DNA of 64,000 nucleotides, taken from NCBI GenBank assembly GCA_022841745.1, contig JALHQW010000032.1:18470-82469 (forward strand). The letters run 5' to 3'. This stretch comes from Saprospiraceae bacterium. GTDB lineage: Bacteria; Bacteroidota; Bacteroidia; Chitinophagales; Saprospiraceae. The position numbers and the translations under genes are program-made. Below are positions 1-9,708 of this stretch, piece after piece (positions within the stretch are counted from its first letter, which is position 1; every line of letters begins with the position of its first letter). Below the pieces are notes generated by a model. The model saw only the letters and a program-made list of their open reading frames with translations. It was not told the origin of the DNA and searched no databases.

Positions 1-1
1 G

Positions 2-283
2 CAGGACTGCCAGCACCAGTACTCCTTCAATGTTTACCCAAACCCAGCCAGCGATGTGCTGAACCTGGAGGTGTTCTTTGACGATGGTGACAACGACCAA
101 TTGGCGCTGGCTATCAGCCATGCCCAGTTGATAAACATGATGGGCACTGTGGCCAAGGATTTCCCAAATATCGTCACAGAGCACTTGGTGATGGACTTGT
201 CGAACGTGCCCAATGGTCTTTACGTGGTGAGGGCGAAGGTGGGGGATGAATGGTTGACGAGGACGGTGCAGGTGTCAAAGTAA
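2..283 (+). CDS. T9SS type A sorting domain protein, C-terminal fragment (5' end outside window)
   Basis: The reading frame is open from the window edge; the true start lies upstream. The visible 93 residues begin with a typical type IX secretion tail: FNVYPNPASDVLNLEV, followed by a beta-rich segment and NVPNGLYVVRAKVGDEW, ending in VQVSK. In this family the tail directs an exported protein through the outer membrane, where it is cleaved and the protein is anchored or released. Nothing of the functional part is visible, so the activity of the full protein cannot be given. An in-frame GTG at 56 is internal to the tail and is not a start. Confidence 0.85.
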   Translation, partial: QDCQHQYSFNVYPNPASDVLNLEVFFDDGDNDQLALAISHAQLINMMGTVAKDFPNIVTEHLVMDLSNVPNGLYVVRAKVGDEWLTRTVQVSK

Positions 284-594
284 CAACTGGCTATGACAAA
301 ATTTCGGTCCTACAGAACGGCGATGCAGCACTTTGCCTCGCCGTTTTGCATTCTAAAAAACCCCTCTACCACATTTTTGTAGATGATTTTTTTAGATTCA
401 TTTTTTAGGCCGAAAAACTGTGCATGCCAGTGCTTTGCAGCTTTTTACAGATTAAAAAATAAAAATATAAGACCTCCCCTCACTGCCATCCTACCCAAAA
501 AAATCCCATCCATTTCCCCCAACAGGGTACAATTGGCACAATTTTTTAAATTAAAGATAACGAAACTTTGAATTCCCAACAGCTCAGAAGAAGA

Positions 595-620
595 GCTGAC
601 ATACTATGAGAAAAGTCCGG
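595..620 (+). promoter_or_regulatory. leader motif shared by HYR genes A and B (copy 1)
   Basis: The bases GCTGACATACTATGAGAAAA then GTCC occur 547 bases before the start of gene A (counted from 601). A near-copy lies at 5098-5120, 560 bases before gene B. The exact shared core is ATACTATGAGAAAA. The similar spacing before two paralogous genes suggests a promoter, transcript start or regulator site. Its role is inferred only from position. Confidence 0.4.
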
Positions 621-957
621 AAACCGAGCTTACTAAGCTTTTTTCAGTTCCCGCTTTTTTACCAGGAACCCTGGCCTTTCTCAACAAAGCTAAGTCGAAT
701 CTTTACGTGATAGTGTTTGATATTGAGTGCGGGATGCACTGCGATGGCCTGTAGGCTATTGCCCCCCAGCGTCCGGTGTATCCCCTCCATCTCAATCCTT
801 TTGGTGCTGCCAAACGAGGCGGCATGTACTTACATTTCTGTTTAGCAAAACCTTACACACACAACATGACGGTGCCCTTTTTAAAACGAATCAAGGGCAA
901 TTTTTAGCTGAGACGGCAGTAGCGGTCCTTGTGGCCGTGGCATGTCGCTTTTGGAGG

Positions 958-1012
958 ACGGAATTCATTCCGCCAACGGAGCCACCATGTCAGATTACGG
1001 AATGAATTCCGT
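958..1012. repeat. perfect 15-bp inverted repeat
   Basis: The arms 958-972 (ACGGAATTCATTCCG) and 998-1012 are exact reverse complements separated by 25 bases. They lie 136 bases before the start codon of gene A. There is no T-run after the second arm, so it does not look like an intrinsic terminator. It may be an operator, a structured RNA segment or a decayed palindromic element. Confidence 0.55.
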
Positions 1013-1147
1013 TTTCCAACACTGCCCAATGATTTGGTACTCACTATTAACTTATATAATCTCATGGTAAAAGGTTACGGTTTTGCTCCGCACAGGCTGA
1101 CATGCGAATCCCCCATTGCCCCCCGGTATTTAGGAAGGTTCAAGTTC

Positions 1148-4100
1148 ATGATTAGGACGGTACTAACAATTGCCGCACTGTTGTACCTGTGTGGGCAAAC
1201 CGCCTTTTCTCAATGTACACTCGTCTGCCACAACAGCATCGTGGTGCCCCTCGACAACATGGGGCAGACCACTATTTACCCGCCGATGCTGTTCACCTCC
1301 AGCAACGGCTGCTCCAATAATTTCAACATCACGGTTCTGGACGAAGACGGCAACCAGCACGGCCAATTGCTCGACGCCTCGCTGATTGACCAACAACTCA
1401 CGGCCACGTTGCTGCATCCCGCCAGCGGCAACTCCTGCGAAGTGACGGTCATGCTCGTGGACAACCAGCCGCCTGTCATTGATTGCAGCAACGACACCGT
1501 TTTTGTCTGGTGCAACACCCCGCTCAGCGGCATCGCCCATCCCACCGTTACCGACAATGTCAGCGCCCCGGCCAATATCGCCATGAGCCATGCCGACGTG
1601 GCCTCCGACCTTGATTGCGACGATGTGGTGAACAACACCCCCGTGACGGCCTACGTGCAGCGCACTTGGACGGCCACCGACGAGCATGGCAACACGACGA
1701 TGTGCGTGCAGCATATCTTCATGAGAAAAGCCCTGTTGGCCGATGTGGAGTTCCCGAAACACAGGGACGGTGTGCAACTGCCGGTGCTCGAATGCGGCGC
1801 ACAGGACCCGCTCAATTTCAATATCACAGGCTACCCGATGATAGACAGCGTTTGGATGGACAACGCCCTCACCTGCGACCTTGTGGCGTCCTTCAACGAC
1901 CAGCAGATACCCATTTGCGGCGGCAGCCGCAGGATACTCCGCACCTGGTCCATCTTCGACCTCTGCACCGAGGACTTCCGCATCTTCACACAGATAATCA
2001 GGGTGTTGGACACAACGCCGCCCGCCGTGACCTGCCCCGCCAACATGACCTTCACCACGTATCCCAATGTTTGCACCGCACAAGTCTATTTGCCGCAGGC
2101 TAACGCCACGGATGGCTGTTCAGGCGCCACGGTGACGGCCAATTGGCAGTATGGCACGGGCAACGGCCCGTTCAACAATGTGCCGGTGGGCACGCATACC
2201 GTTACCTATACCGCCAAGGATGGCTGCAACAATACCAGCATCTGCACCATGACCGTGACCGTGAAGGACGAGGTGAAGCCCGTTGCGCTTTGCGAAAGCA
2301 GCGTACAAGCCAACCTCTTGGCCGATGGCACAACGCTGATTTTTGCAGAAACCTTCAACAATGGCAGCTATGACAACTGCTCCATCGGTCAAATGGAGGT
2401 GAGCTATGGTGGACAACCGTTCGATACTTTCGTTTCGTTTGCTTGTGCCAATATTGGTACGCAAATACCCGTCACGCTGCGGGTGGTGGACGCCGGGGGC
2501 CTCAGCAGCACCTGTGTCAGCCAAGCCATCGTGAAGGATCTGGTGCAACCCGACATCGTCTGCCCCGGCGCATTGACCATCGGTTGCGGACAGGATTTCA
2601 ACAACACGGCCCTCACCGGCCTGCCCTTTGCCACCGACAACTGCTCCGTGGCCTCGACGACCTTCACGAATCAAATCAACCTGAACAACTGCGGCAACGG
2701 CACCGTGACCCGCACCTGGACCGCCAAAGACCAGAGCAACAATGCCACCACTTGCCAGCAGGTGATTACCATTGGCGATATTACACCGATTACCGTGACC
2801 TTTCCAGCCGACGTGCTGACCTACGAATGCGAACCCAATACCGAGGTGAGCGTGATGGGCGACGTGGTGGTGACGGGCAAGGATTGCGAACAACTACAGA
2901 TTACCCATACCGATTATTACTTCTACACGGCACAGCCCGCCTGCTACAAGCTCATCCGCAACTGGGCGGTGATTGACTGGTGCTCCTACCAGCCCAACCA
3001 CCCCAACGGCGTGGGCTTCTGGGAGTCAACGCAGGTGATAGAGGTGCGGGACAGCGTGGCCCCGGCCCTCGTCTGCCCAGAACCCTTTACCGTCGGCATT
3101 GACGGCTTCAACTGCTCCGAGCAGGTGACCGTGCCTCTGCCTACGATTGACGATTGCAGCGAGCAATTGGTGATTACCAATAACTCCCAGTTTGCGACGA
3201 GCAGCAACGGGGCAGCAACCGGTGTTTACCCGAAGGGTACCCACAATATCATCTACACCGTTTCGGATGGCTGCGGCAACACCTCCACCTGCTCGACCCG
3301 TGTGACCGTGGAAGACGCCCAGGCCCCATCGCCTATCTGCAACAACGGCGTGGCTGTTACTATCCAGCAGAATGGCATCGTGACCATCATGCCCTCGATG
3401 GTCAACAATGGCAGCAACGATAACTGCTCGCCCACCAACACGCTTATTTTGCAGGTAAGTCCCAATACTTTTGACTGCCAAAACCTCGGCACAAAAACCG
3501 TGACACTGACCGTCACCGACCAAGCCGGCAACTCGGCTTTCTGCCAGACCAATGTGGTGGTGCAGGATAATTTGAACGTATGTTCGAGCGGCAACACGGC
3601 CACCATCGCTGGCAAGCTGACGCTGGTGAACGGAACACCCGTGTCGGGCAAGCTCGTCGGCCTCAGCGGCGGCATCAGCAACGCCGTGCAGACCAACGTG
3701 GACGGCACTTTCGCATTCGCCAACCTTCCTTTGGGACAAGACTACACACTGACACCAAGCTACAACACTAAGCCGCTCAACGGTGTCACCACCTACGATA
3801 TGGTGCTCATCCGCAGGCACATACTCAATATCCAACTTTTTGATAACCCCTACAATATCATCGCTGCCGACGTGAATCGCTCTGGCTCCGTGACTACCTT
3901 TGACCTCGTAGAGCTACAGAAGCTCATCCTGACCATCACGGCGCAGTTCCCGAACAACAATCCGTCGTGGCGCTTCGTACCTTCGAGCCATGCCTTCCCC
4001 GACCCGACCAACCCATTTGCCTATACCTTCCCCGAAGTAGTTTCCTTGGATGACATCGTAGGCAATTATTGGACGGCTAATTTCGTAAGCATCAAGGTCG

Positions 4101-4870
4101 GCGACGTGAATGGTAGCGCCAACCCGACGCAGTTTGACGAAGATGACACTGAGGGGCGCAGTTTTGACAATTCGCTGATTTTCAGCACGGAAGATATTGA
4201 ATTGGTTGCTGGCCAGGTTTATGCCATCCCCTTCGTGGCGCACCCAGAACGCACCCTGGCCGGCTTCCAGTTCACACTTGATTTTGATGAAACAATGCTC
4301 GATTTCGTTGCCGTAAGCAATGAGGAGGGCAGCGTCTTGAAAAACAGCGATTTTGGCCTACCAACTTCGCTCGGCACCAGCGCCCTCACCGTAAGCTGGG
4401 TGAATGAGGCTGGGAAGGCATTACCTACGGAAGCCCCGGTTTTCACCCTGAAATTCAAGGCCAAGTTGAACGGACTGCTGTCCAAGGCTTTGGCAATCAA
4501 CGCCTTGCAAACGGTTGCCGAGGCGTATGCAGGTGATATTAGCGCCAGCGATGAAGCCTTTGAAACTTGGGGCGTTGGCCTTGAGTTTGGTTTGCCGAAG
4601 GCAACAGCGCAGCAGCCTGTTTTGCTCCGCAACTACCCGAACCCCTTCTCCGGTTCGACGACCATTGAGTTCCAACTGCCAGCACCTTCGCAAGTCAGCT
4701 TCCGCCTTCACGACCCACTCGGCAGGGTAGTGAGGGCCTGGACGGCCAACTATGATAAGGGCGATCACCTGTTCCCACTTGATTTGAGCGACCAACCGAA
4801 TGGCCTTCTCCTCCTCGAAATGCAAGCAGGTGGAGCACAACCACAGGTGATTAAAATGACGAAAATGTGA
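1148..4870 (+). CDS. HYR-dockerin-cohesin T9SS surface protein A
   Basis: This 1240-residue secreted protein starts at the ATG that gives a clear signal peptide (MIRTVLTIAALLYLCGQTAFSQ). A cysteine-containing N-terminal domain shared with its three paralogues comes first. HYR (Ig-like) domains lie near residues 290-375 and 638-722, with further Cys-rich Ig-like repeats around them. A carboxypeptidase-regulatory-like fold (about 817-872) is followed by two dockerin-type F-hands, PLNGVTTYD and DVNRSGSVTTFD (about 875-930). A cohesin-like beta domain (about 1014-1121) and a T9SS tail (NYPNPFSGSTTIEF to KMTKM, 1158-1240) complete it. The likely role is an exposed adhesive or scaffold protein. No catalytic motif is visible. 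Domain names come from pattern recognition of the translated sequence. Confidence 0.88.
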   Translation: MIRTVLTIAALLYLCGQTAFSQCTLVCHNSIVVPLDNMGQTTIYPPMLFTSSNGCSNNFNITVLDEDGNQHGQLLDASLIDQQLTATLLHPASGNSCEVTVMLVDNQPPVIDCSNDTVFVWCNTPLSGIAHPTVTDNVSAPANIAMSHADVASDLDCDDVVNNTPVTAYVQRTWTATDEHGNTTMCVQHIFMRKALLADVEFPKHRDGVQLPVLECGAQDPLNFNITGYPMIDSVWMDNALTCDLVASFNDQQIPICGGSRRILRTWSIFDLCTEDFRIFTQIIRVLDTTPPAVTCPANMTFTTYPNVCTAQVYLPQANATDGCSGATVTANWQYGTGNGPFNNVPVGTHTVTYTAKDGCNNTSICTMTVTVKDEVKPVALCESSVQANLLADGTTLIFAETFNNGSYDNCSIGQMEVSYGGQPFDTFVSFACANIGTQIPVTLRVVDAGGLSSTCVSQAIVKDLVQPDIVCPGALTIGCGQDFNNTALTGLPFATDNCSVASTTFTNQINLNNCGNGTVTRTWTAKDQSNNATTCQQVITIGDITPITVTFPADVLTYECEPNTEVSVMGDVVVTGKDCEQLQITHTDYYFYTAQPACYKLIRNWAVIDWCSYQPNHPNGVGFWESTQVIEVRDSVAPALVCPEPFTVGIDGFNCSEQVTVPLPTIDDCSEQLVITNNSQFATSSNGAATGVYPKGTHNIIYTVSDGCGNTSTCSTRVTVEDAQAPSPICNNGVAVTIQQNGIVTIMPSMVNNGSNDNCSPTNTLILQVSPNTFDCQNLGTKTVTLTVTDQAGNSAFCQTNVVVQDNLNVCSSGNTATIAGKLTLVNGTPVSGKLVGLSGGISNAVQTNVDGTFAFANLPLGQDYTLTPSYNTKPLNGVTTYDMVLIRRHILNIQLFDNPYNIIAADVNRSGSVTTFDLVELQKLILTITAQFPNNNPSWRFVPSSHAFPDPTNPFAYTFPEVVSLDDIVGNYWTANFVSIKVGDVNGSANPTQFDEDDTEGRSFDNSLIFSTEDIELVAGQVYAIPFVAHPERTLAGFQFTLDFDETMLDFVAVSNEEGSVLKNSDFGLPTSLGTSALTVSWVNEAGKALPTEAPVFTLKFKAKLNGLLSKALAINALQTVAEAYAGDISASDEAFETWGVGLEFGLPKATAQQPVLLRNYPNPFSGSTTIEFQLPAPSQVSFRLHDPLGRVVRAWTANYDKGDHLFPLDLSDQPNGLLLLEMQAGGAQPQVIKMTKM

Positions 4871-4942
4871 TTCGTGATTGGTGATTTGTGATTGGTTGCA
4901 GCGGCTGGGCCTCCATTCACGAATCACGGTTCACGAATCACC
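4867..4942. repeat. imperfect palindrome of GTGATTCGTGA-type units
   Basis: The left arm starts inside the stop codon of gene A (GTGATTCGTGATTGGTGATT). The right arm (4915-4942) reads back as GGTGATTCGTGAACC and on. A shorter run of the same kind (GTGATTAGTGATTAGTGAC) follows gene B near 9545. It probably folds at the 3' end of the transcript, but lacks a clean T-run, so calling it a terminator would be a guess. Confidence 0.45.
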
Positions 4943-5097
4943 AAAGATACCCATGCACATTCCGATAGACCCGTAAATGAATCTTCAATTCGACAACCAT
5001 TTAATTTGATTTCTTGACATCACTTTGACCAGTTTTACACATATTGTTTAGTTACACACACGGGCTGTCATTACACCCGGTATCCGTATCAAAAGGG

Positions 5098-5120
5098 CTG
5101 ATACTATGAGAAAACGTCCC
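5098..5120 (+). promoter_or_regulatory. leader motif shared by HYR genes A and B (copy 2)
   Basis: GCTGATACTATGAGAAAA then CGTCCC, 560 bases before gene B, matches the copy at 595-620 over a 14-base exact core plus flanks. The surrounding DNA is otherwise largely unlike that of the first copy, which makes the conserved core stand out. Function is inferred from position only. Confidence 0.4.
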
Positions 5121-5323
5121 ATGAACTTTTGAAAAGGTACCACCAGCCACAGGGCCTGGCGGGGGGAGCCGACTGCAATAAAAAGCAGTAGCACCCCCGC
5201 CATGGTTCGGGTTGGATTTTAATGATTTAAGATGTATGATATAGGATGTATGATTTGAGGAGGCTATCAAATTTTTAATAATAGAGAATTATTTGGTAGT
5301 AGCATATTTTAACTGGCGCAGTT

Positions 5324-5397
5324 CCTTTCGAGAGGCGGGGTTATCAAACCCCGCAGTTCCGGAACTGCGGGGTTTGATAACCCCGCCTCTCGAAAGG
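5324..5397. repeat. 74-bp perfect palindromic element (family copy 1)
   Basis: Arms 5324-5360 and 5361-5397 are exact reverse complements with no loop bases; the core is AGTTCCGGAACT. A related element with the same GGGGTTATCAAACCCC segment lies at 15014-15090, showing that this is a dispersed repeat family and not a gene-specific terminator. It resembles REP/MITE-like palindromes moved by an enzyme encoded elsewhere (inference). Confidence 0.75.
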
Positions 5398-5660
5398 GGG
5401 TTGGGGAATTTTGAAGATCTTTTCGTTTTCGTCAGTTAAAAAATGCACCTCCAATTATTTATAAATAATTCAATAAAAACAGCTTTTTTAAACAAAAATA
5501 AGCTTAAAATAAGCGCCTAAAAGCGTCAAATAAAAACGGCCAGAATCACACATATAGTCATCTCCAAAAAACCTAAGATTGAATTATGTTTATTAAACAA
5601 ACCTTGTCAAGCATTAGCATTATTTAATCAATCATTTTATTAAAAATTTTTACAAATCCC

Positions 5661-8600
5661 ATGAGAGATTTCGAGCTTACTAAACCCAACAAGCGTACCC
5701 TTGCGAGCGCCTTTTACCGGGCAGTTCTGCTTGCGGGAGTACTACTGCTTGCGGGCTGGGGTAACCGTGCTTATGCTCAATGCGCCCTTGTTTGCAATGA
5801 CGACCTGAACGTATCCTTACCCGGCCCCAGCGACAACTGCGAACTGGAACTGACCGTTGACATCCTGCTCGAAGACCCAAACGCATGCGTTGGGCCCTAC
5901 ACCGTCACGTTGATGACCCTGCAAGGCCTTCCGCTGCCTAACAGCCCGTATCTGAACGAGACGAATATCGGTCACACCTACATGTACTCCGTAGCAGAGC
6001 CTGGCGGCAACTCGTGCTGGGGCACCCTCAACGTGGAGGACAAGCTCGGGCCGGAAATCACGAACTGCGGCGACCACATTATCCCCTGCCTGCGCAACTA
6101 CAAGCCCACGATTGACGGCGGCAGCGTGCCCACTCCCTCGGTGGCCGATTGCTCCGGCGTGGCCAGCTTCAGCTATACTGATTTGATTGACCACGGCACT
6201 TGCAACTCGCCTTATGTGGCTTTCATTCTCCGTACCTGGACGGCAACCGACATAAACGGCTTCTCCAGCTCCTGCCAGCAATACATCACCGTGCAGCGGG
6301 TGACGCTGTCCAACCCGGTCTTTACGCCCGTTTGCCCTGCGAACGTGGATTTGCAGTGCAATATCGGCTCACAGAACACTAGCCCGGCGGTCACTGGTTA
6401 CCCGACCATCACTATCGGTGGCTTCGCCTACCCGGTGATTCCAGGTGCCAACAATTTCTGCGAAATCGCAGCTTCTTTCGTGGACGAGCCGTTCCCCATC
6501 TGCGGTGGCGGCAAGAAGATACTCCGTACATGGACGATTTATGATTGGTGCCTACCGACCAACGTTGGCAATGGCAACCCTTGGTCTTGCATACAGGTCA
6601 TCAAATTGAACGATACCACTCCGCCAACCATCACCTGCCCCGGCCCTATCACGCAGAACAGCGCCTCAGCTGGTTGCTTCGCATCGTTCAACCTGCCAGC
6701 AGCAACGGTGACAGATGCCTGCTCGGCGGTGACGGTGAAGGTGCTCACCCCGTTCGGCATCGTGAACGGCAACGGCGGCCCGATTTTCAACGTGCCAGTG
6801 GGAACGCACGTCATCACCTATATAGCAACGGATGCCTGCGGCAACGTGAGCCAATGCAACACGACCCTGACCGTTAGGGATGCCAGTGCGCCCGTGGCGG
6901 TTTGCATTCAATACTCGACGGTTTCCCTGACCGACGACGGCACGGCCATCATGGCGGCTACTTCCTTTGACAACGGTAGCTCCGACAACTGTGGCATTGA
7001 TAAAATGAGGGTTAGGAGGATGCCATCCGACTGTGACGCAGACGGTACCCCATTCGAAACTTTTGTGCCTTTCAACTGCTGCGACATTGGCGAAGACCTG
7101 ATGGTGACCTTGCAGGTTTCGGATGCCGCTGGCAACGTGAATACTTGTATGGTGGAAGTGGAAGTGCAGGACAAAATCAACCCGACCATCATTTGCCCAG
7201 CTGACAAGACGATTGAGTGCTCTGACCCGAACCCGATTGTCGTTGCCCCGGTCTTCAGCGACAATTGCACCGGCGCAACTTGGACGCAGGTTCAAACCGA
7301 CAACCTGTCGAACTGCAACACTGGCTTTATTTGGCGCACCTACACCGTCACCGATGCAGGTGGCAGGACTGCTTCTTGCGTACAGACGATTACTGTCAGG
7401 AATTCCACGCCATTCAATGCAAACAACATCGTCTGGCCGCTCGACTATACGACTTACCAGTGCAGCTCGACGACCCTTGAACCGGATGACCTGCCCGACA
7501 ACTACGATTATCCGACGATTATCGAAGATGCCTGCGACCTCGTTGCGGTAGCACATACCGACCAGCCCCTCTATACCAATTTCCCGGCTTGCTATAAGAT
7601 TTTGAGGAAATGGATTGTGATTGACTGGTGCCGCTACAACCCGAACATACCGAACAGCCCAGGCTATTGGGAATACACGCAGGTCATCAAGGTGATGGAC
7701 GACACGCCTCCAGCCATCGTTTGCCCCGGCAATGTGACGGTGCAGAGCCTCGATGCCAACTGCGGGACGGGCGCCGTGTCGGTGCCTGCACTCACAGCTA
7801 CCGATTGCAGTCCAAACCTGAGTTGGACCGTGAGGATTGACTTCAACTCCAACGGCTCTATAGACCAAACCGGAAGCAGCCCCAACCTCAGTGGCAACTA
7901 CCCATTTGGCACGCACAGGGTAACGGCAACGGTAGAAGACGGCTGCGGCAACATCGCTACCTGCACCTTCAACATCACCGTGGTGGACGGCAAGAAGCCG
8001 ACCCCGGTTTGCGTAAACGGCCTTGCCGTGGAACTGATGCAGGTAGCCGGCGGCGGCATGGTGCAATTGACGGCAGCCATGTTCAACTCCGGCAGCTTCG
8101 ACAACTGTACCAACCCGCAGAACCTTCAGTTGCAGATTGTGCCTTCTATTTTCGATTGCGATGACGTGGGCACTAACATCGTGACGATGTACGTGACTGA
8201 CCAAGCTGGGAACACGGATTTCTGCGAGACCTATGTCATCATTCAGGACAACATGGTGGTCTGCCCCGATCCCCTCTCAGCCGACGTGTCGGGTAATATC
8301 TCCAATGCTAACAACAGTGGTGTGAATGGCGTAACGGTAAGTATGAGCGGCAATGGCCCGCTGACCAACCCCGTGACTACTGCTGCCAACGGCAGCTTCA
8401 TCTTCTCGAACCTGGCCCTTGACCACGACTACACTTTTACGCCCGGCCTGAACCTGAACCCGTTGAACGGCGTAACGACCTACGACCTTGTGCTGATGAC
8501 CCGCCACATCCTCAACATGGAGTTGCTGGATTCGCCTTACAAAATCATTGCCGCTGACGTCAACAAGTCGGGCACGGTGACGACCTTCGACGTGGTGGAG

Positions 8601-9536
8601 ATCCGCAAATTGGTGCTCCAAATCAATACGACGTTCACGAACAATACTTCTTGGCGCTTCGTGGACAGGAGCTACTCCTTCCCGAACCCTGCCGACCCGT
8701 TCACTCCGGCCTTCCCGGAATATTTCAACGTGAACGATCTTGCTTACGACCAGAACAACGTCAACTTCGTAGCTGTGAAAATTGGCGACGTGAACGGTTC
8801 CGCTGCCACCAACCTGGATGGCGACGGTGCAGATGAGCGCAATTTCACGGGCAAATTGGATTTTGTGTTGGATGAAATGTCCCTTGAAAAAGGTAAGACC
8901 TACCGGGTGCCCTTCCGTGCCAGCAACTTCGTGAACCTGTTGGGCTATCAGTTCGCCCTACGGTTCAACCCCGAAGCGATGGAACTGGAAAACATCGAAG
9001 TGGGCGCATTGGAAGGACTGAGCGAGGCAAACTTTGGCCTCACGATGCTCGAAGAAGGTATTATCACGACAAGCTGGGACAATTCAAAAAACACACTAAA
9101 AGACAACAACACGGTACTTTTCACGCTGGTTTTCAAGTCAAACACTAACAACAAGTTGAGCAACCTCCTTCAAATCACCAACGCCGCTACCCCCGCCGAA
9201 GCCTACCGAAGCAGCGGGCAGGACATGGAATTGTTGGACGTGAACCTCAACTTCAACTCGGCCGAGACCGTGAACGTTGACTTTGAATTGTTCCAGAACA
9301 AGCCCAACCCGTTCCATGAGACGACGACCATCGGGTTCCGACTGCCAACTGCTGGCCCTGCCACGCTGACGGTCTATGACCTCTCAGGCCAAGTGCTCAA
9401 AACGGTGTCGAAGGACTTTGCAAAAGGCTACAACGAAATCATCTTGAACCACAGCGAACTTGGTGCCGCTGGCGTCCTGTTCTACCAACTGGAGACCAAC
9501 TCGCAGACTGCTACCCGCAGGATGGTGCGGCTTTGA
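5661..9536 (+). CDS. HYR-dockerin-cohesin T9SS surface protein B
   Basis: This 1291-residue protein is a paralogue of the preceding gene in the same order of domains. The N-terminus carries basic residues and a hydrophobic stretch ending in AYAQ, read as a signal peptide. The shared Cys domain (LVCNDDLNVSL to NSCWGTLNVEDK) follows. HYR domains lie at about 320-408 and 683-776, a carboxypeptidase-regulatory-like fold at 874-927, and dockerin F-hands PLNGVTTYD and DVNKSGTVTTFD at 931-993. A cohesin-like domain (about 1069-1177) and a T9SS tail (NKPNPFHETTTIGF to RRMVRL) end it. It has no enzymatic motif, and a structural or adhesive role at the cell surface is inferred. A terminator follows at 9671. 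Confidence 0.88.
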   Translation: MRDFELTKPNKRTLASAFYRAVLLAGVLLLAGWGNRAYAQCALVCNDDLNVSLPGPSDNCELELTVDILLEDPNACVGPYTVTLMTLQGLPLPNSPYLNETNIGHTYMYSVAEPGGNSCWGTLNVEDKLGPEITNCGDHIIPCLRNYKPTIDGGSVPTPSVADCSGVASFSYTDLIDHGTCNSPYVAFILRTWTATDINGFSSSCQQYITVQRVTLSNPVFTPVCPANVDLQCNIGSQNTSPAVTGYPTITIGGFAYPVIPGANNFCEIAASFVDEPFPICGGGKKILRTWTIYDWCLPTNVGNGNPWSCIQVIKLNDTTPPTITCPGPITQNSASAGCFASFNLPAATVTDACSAVTVKVLTPFGIVNGNGGPIFNVPVGTHVITYIATDACGNVSQCNTTLTVRDASAPVAVCIQYSTVSLTDDGTAIMAATSFDNGSSDNCGIDKMRVRRMPSDCDADGTPFETFVPFNCCDIGEDLMVTLQVSDAAGNVNTCMVEVEVQDKINPTIICPADKTIECSDPNPIVVAPVFSDNCTGATWTQVQTDNLSNCNTGFIWRTYTVTDAGGRTASCVQTITVRNSTPFNANNIVWPLDYTTYQCSSTTLEPDDLPDNYDYPTIIEDACDLVAVAHTDQPLYTNFPACYKILRKWIVIDWCRYNPNIPNSPGYWEYTQVIKVMDDTPPAIVCPGNVTVQSLDANCGTGAVSVPALTATDCSPNLSWTVRIDFNSNGSIDQTGSSPNLSGNYPFGTHRVTATVEDGCGNIATCTFNITVVDGKKPTPVCVNGLAVELMQVAGGGMVQLTAAMFNSGSFDNCTNPQNLQLQIVPSIFDCDDVGTNIVTMYVTDQAGNTDFCETYVIIQDNMVVCPDPLSADVSGNISNANNSGVNGVTVSMSGNGPLTNPVTTAANGSFIFSNLALDHDYTFTPGLNLNPLNGVTTYDLVLMTRHILNMELLDSPYKIIAADVNKSGTVTTFDVVEIRKLVLQINTTFTNNTSWRFVDRSYSFPNPADPFTPAFPEYFNVNDLAYDQNNVNFVAVKIGDVNGSAATNLDGDGADERNFTGKLDFVLDEMSLEKGKTYRVPFRASNFVNLLGYQFALRFNPEAMELENIEVGALEGLSEANFGLTMLEEGIITTSWDNSKNTLKDNNTVLFTLVFKSNTNNKLSNLLQITNAATPAEAYRSSGQDMELLDVNLNFNSAETVNVDFELFQNKPNPFHETTTIGFRLPTAGPATLTVYDLSGQVLKTVSKDFAKGYNEIILNHSELGAAGVLFYQLETNSQTATRRMVRL

Positions 9537-9670
9537 TGGGAAGGTGATTAGTGATTAGTGACTGGGGCGCAGGCTTCTGCTAATCATTAGTTTAGCGATT
9601 GAATGAAAAGTAGGGGCAGTTTCCAAATGGCCGCCCCAACCCACTCTGAATCTGTTTTATTTGAAAAACA

Positions 9671-9708
9671 AAACCGCTTCTGGCCTTTCGCTGGAGGCGG
9701 TTTTTTTT
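9671..9708 (+). terminator. intrinsic terminator after HYR gene B
   Basis: The arms AAACCGCTTC and GAGGCGGTTT pair with one G-T wobble, with an inner CTGG-type stem, and are followed by a run of eight T. It lies about 135 bases beyond the stop codon and abuts the first unit of the tandem array. Confidence 0.7.

Larger units (their letters stand above)
284..1147. other. long intergenic leader region upstream of HYR protein A
   Basis: About 860 bases without a credible gene. Short ORFs here (383-571, 727-1005) have no signal peptide, no recognisable domain and poor composition. The stretch contains a motif shared with the leader of the next paralogue (595-620) and a perfect inverted repeat (958-1012). 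The frame of protein A stays open upstream of its start to 929, but the first ATG followed by a signal peptide is at 1148. Confidence 0.6.
4943..5660. other. long intergenic leader region upstream of HYR protein B
   Basis: About 720 bases with no convincing gene. It holds the second copy of the leader motif (5098-5120), a hairpin (5162-5198, G-run/C-run with an inner CTGC/GCAG stem) and a 74-bp perfect palindrome (5324-5397). The last 200 bases are strongly AT-rich up to the start codon. The ORF on the reverse strand (5052-5270) overlaps the hairpin and has no signs of coding. Confidence 0.55.

Noticed and set aside
727..1005. 92-codon ORF in the leader of gene A
   Set aside because: It overlaps a perfect inverted repeat, has no family resemblance and contains unusual runs of Trp, Cys and Pro.
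929..1147. Upstream extension of protein A to 929
   Set aside because: The added 73 residues would bury the signal peptide; the ATG at 1148 gives a proper export signal.
6666..8204. 512-codon reverse-strand ORF opposite gene B
   Set aside because: Shadow of the coding frame on the other strand; it has no domain and no start context. The same holds for the ORFs of 306 and 424 codons opposite A, C and D.
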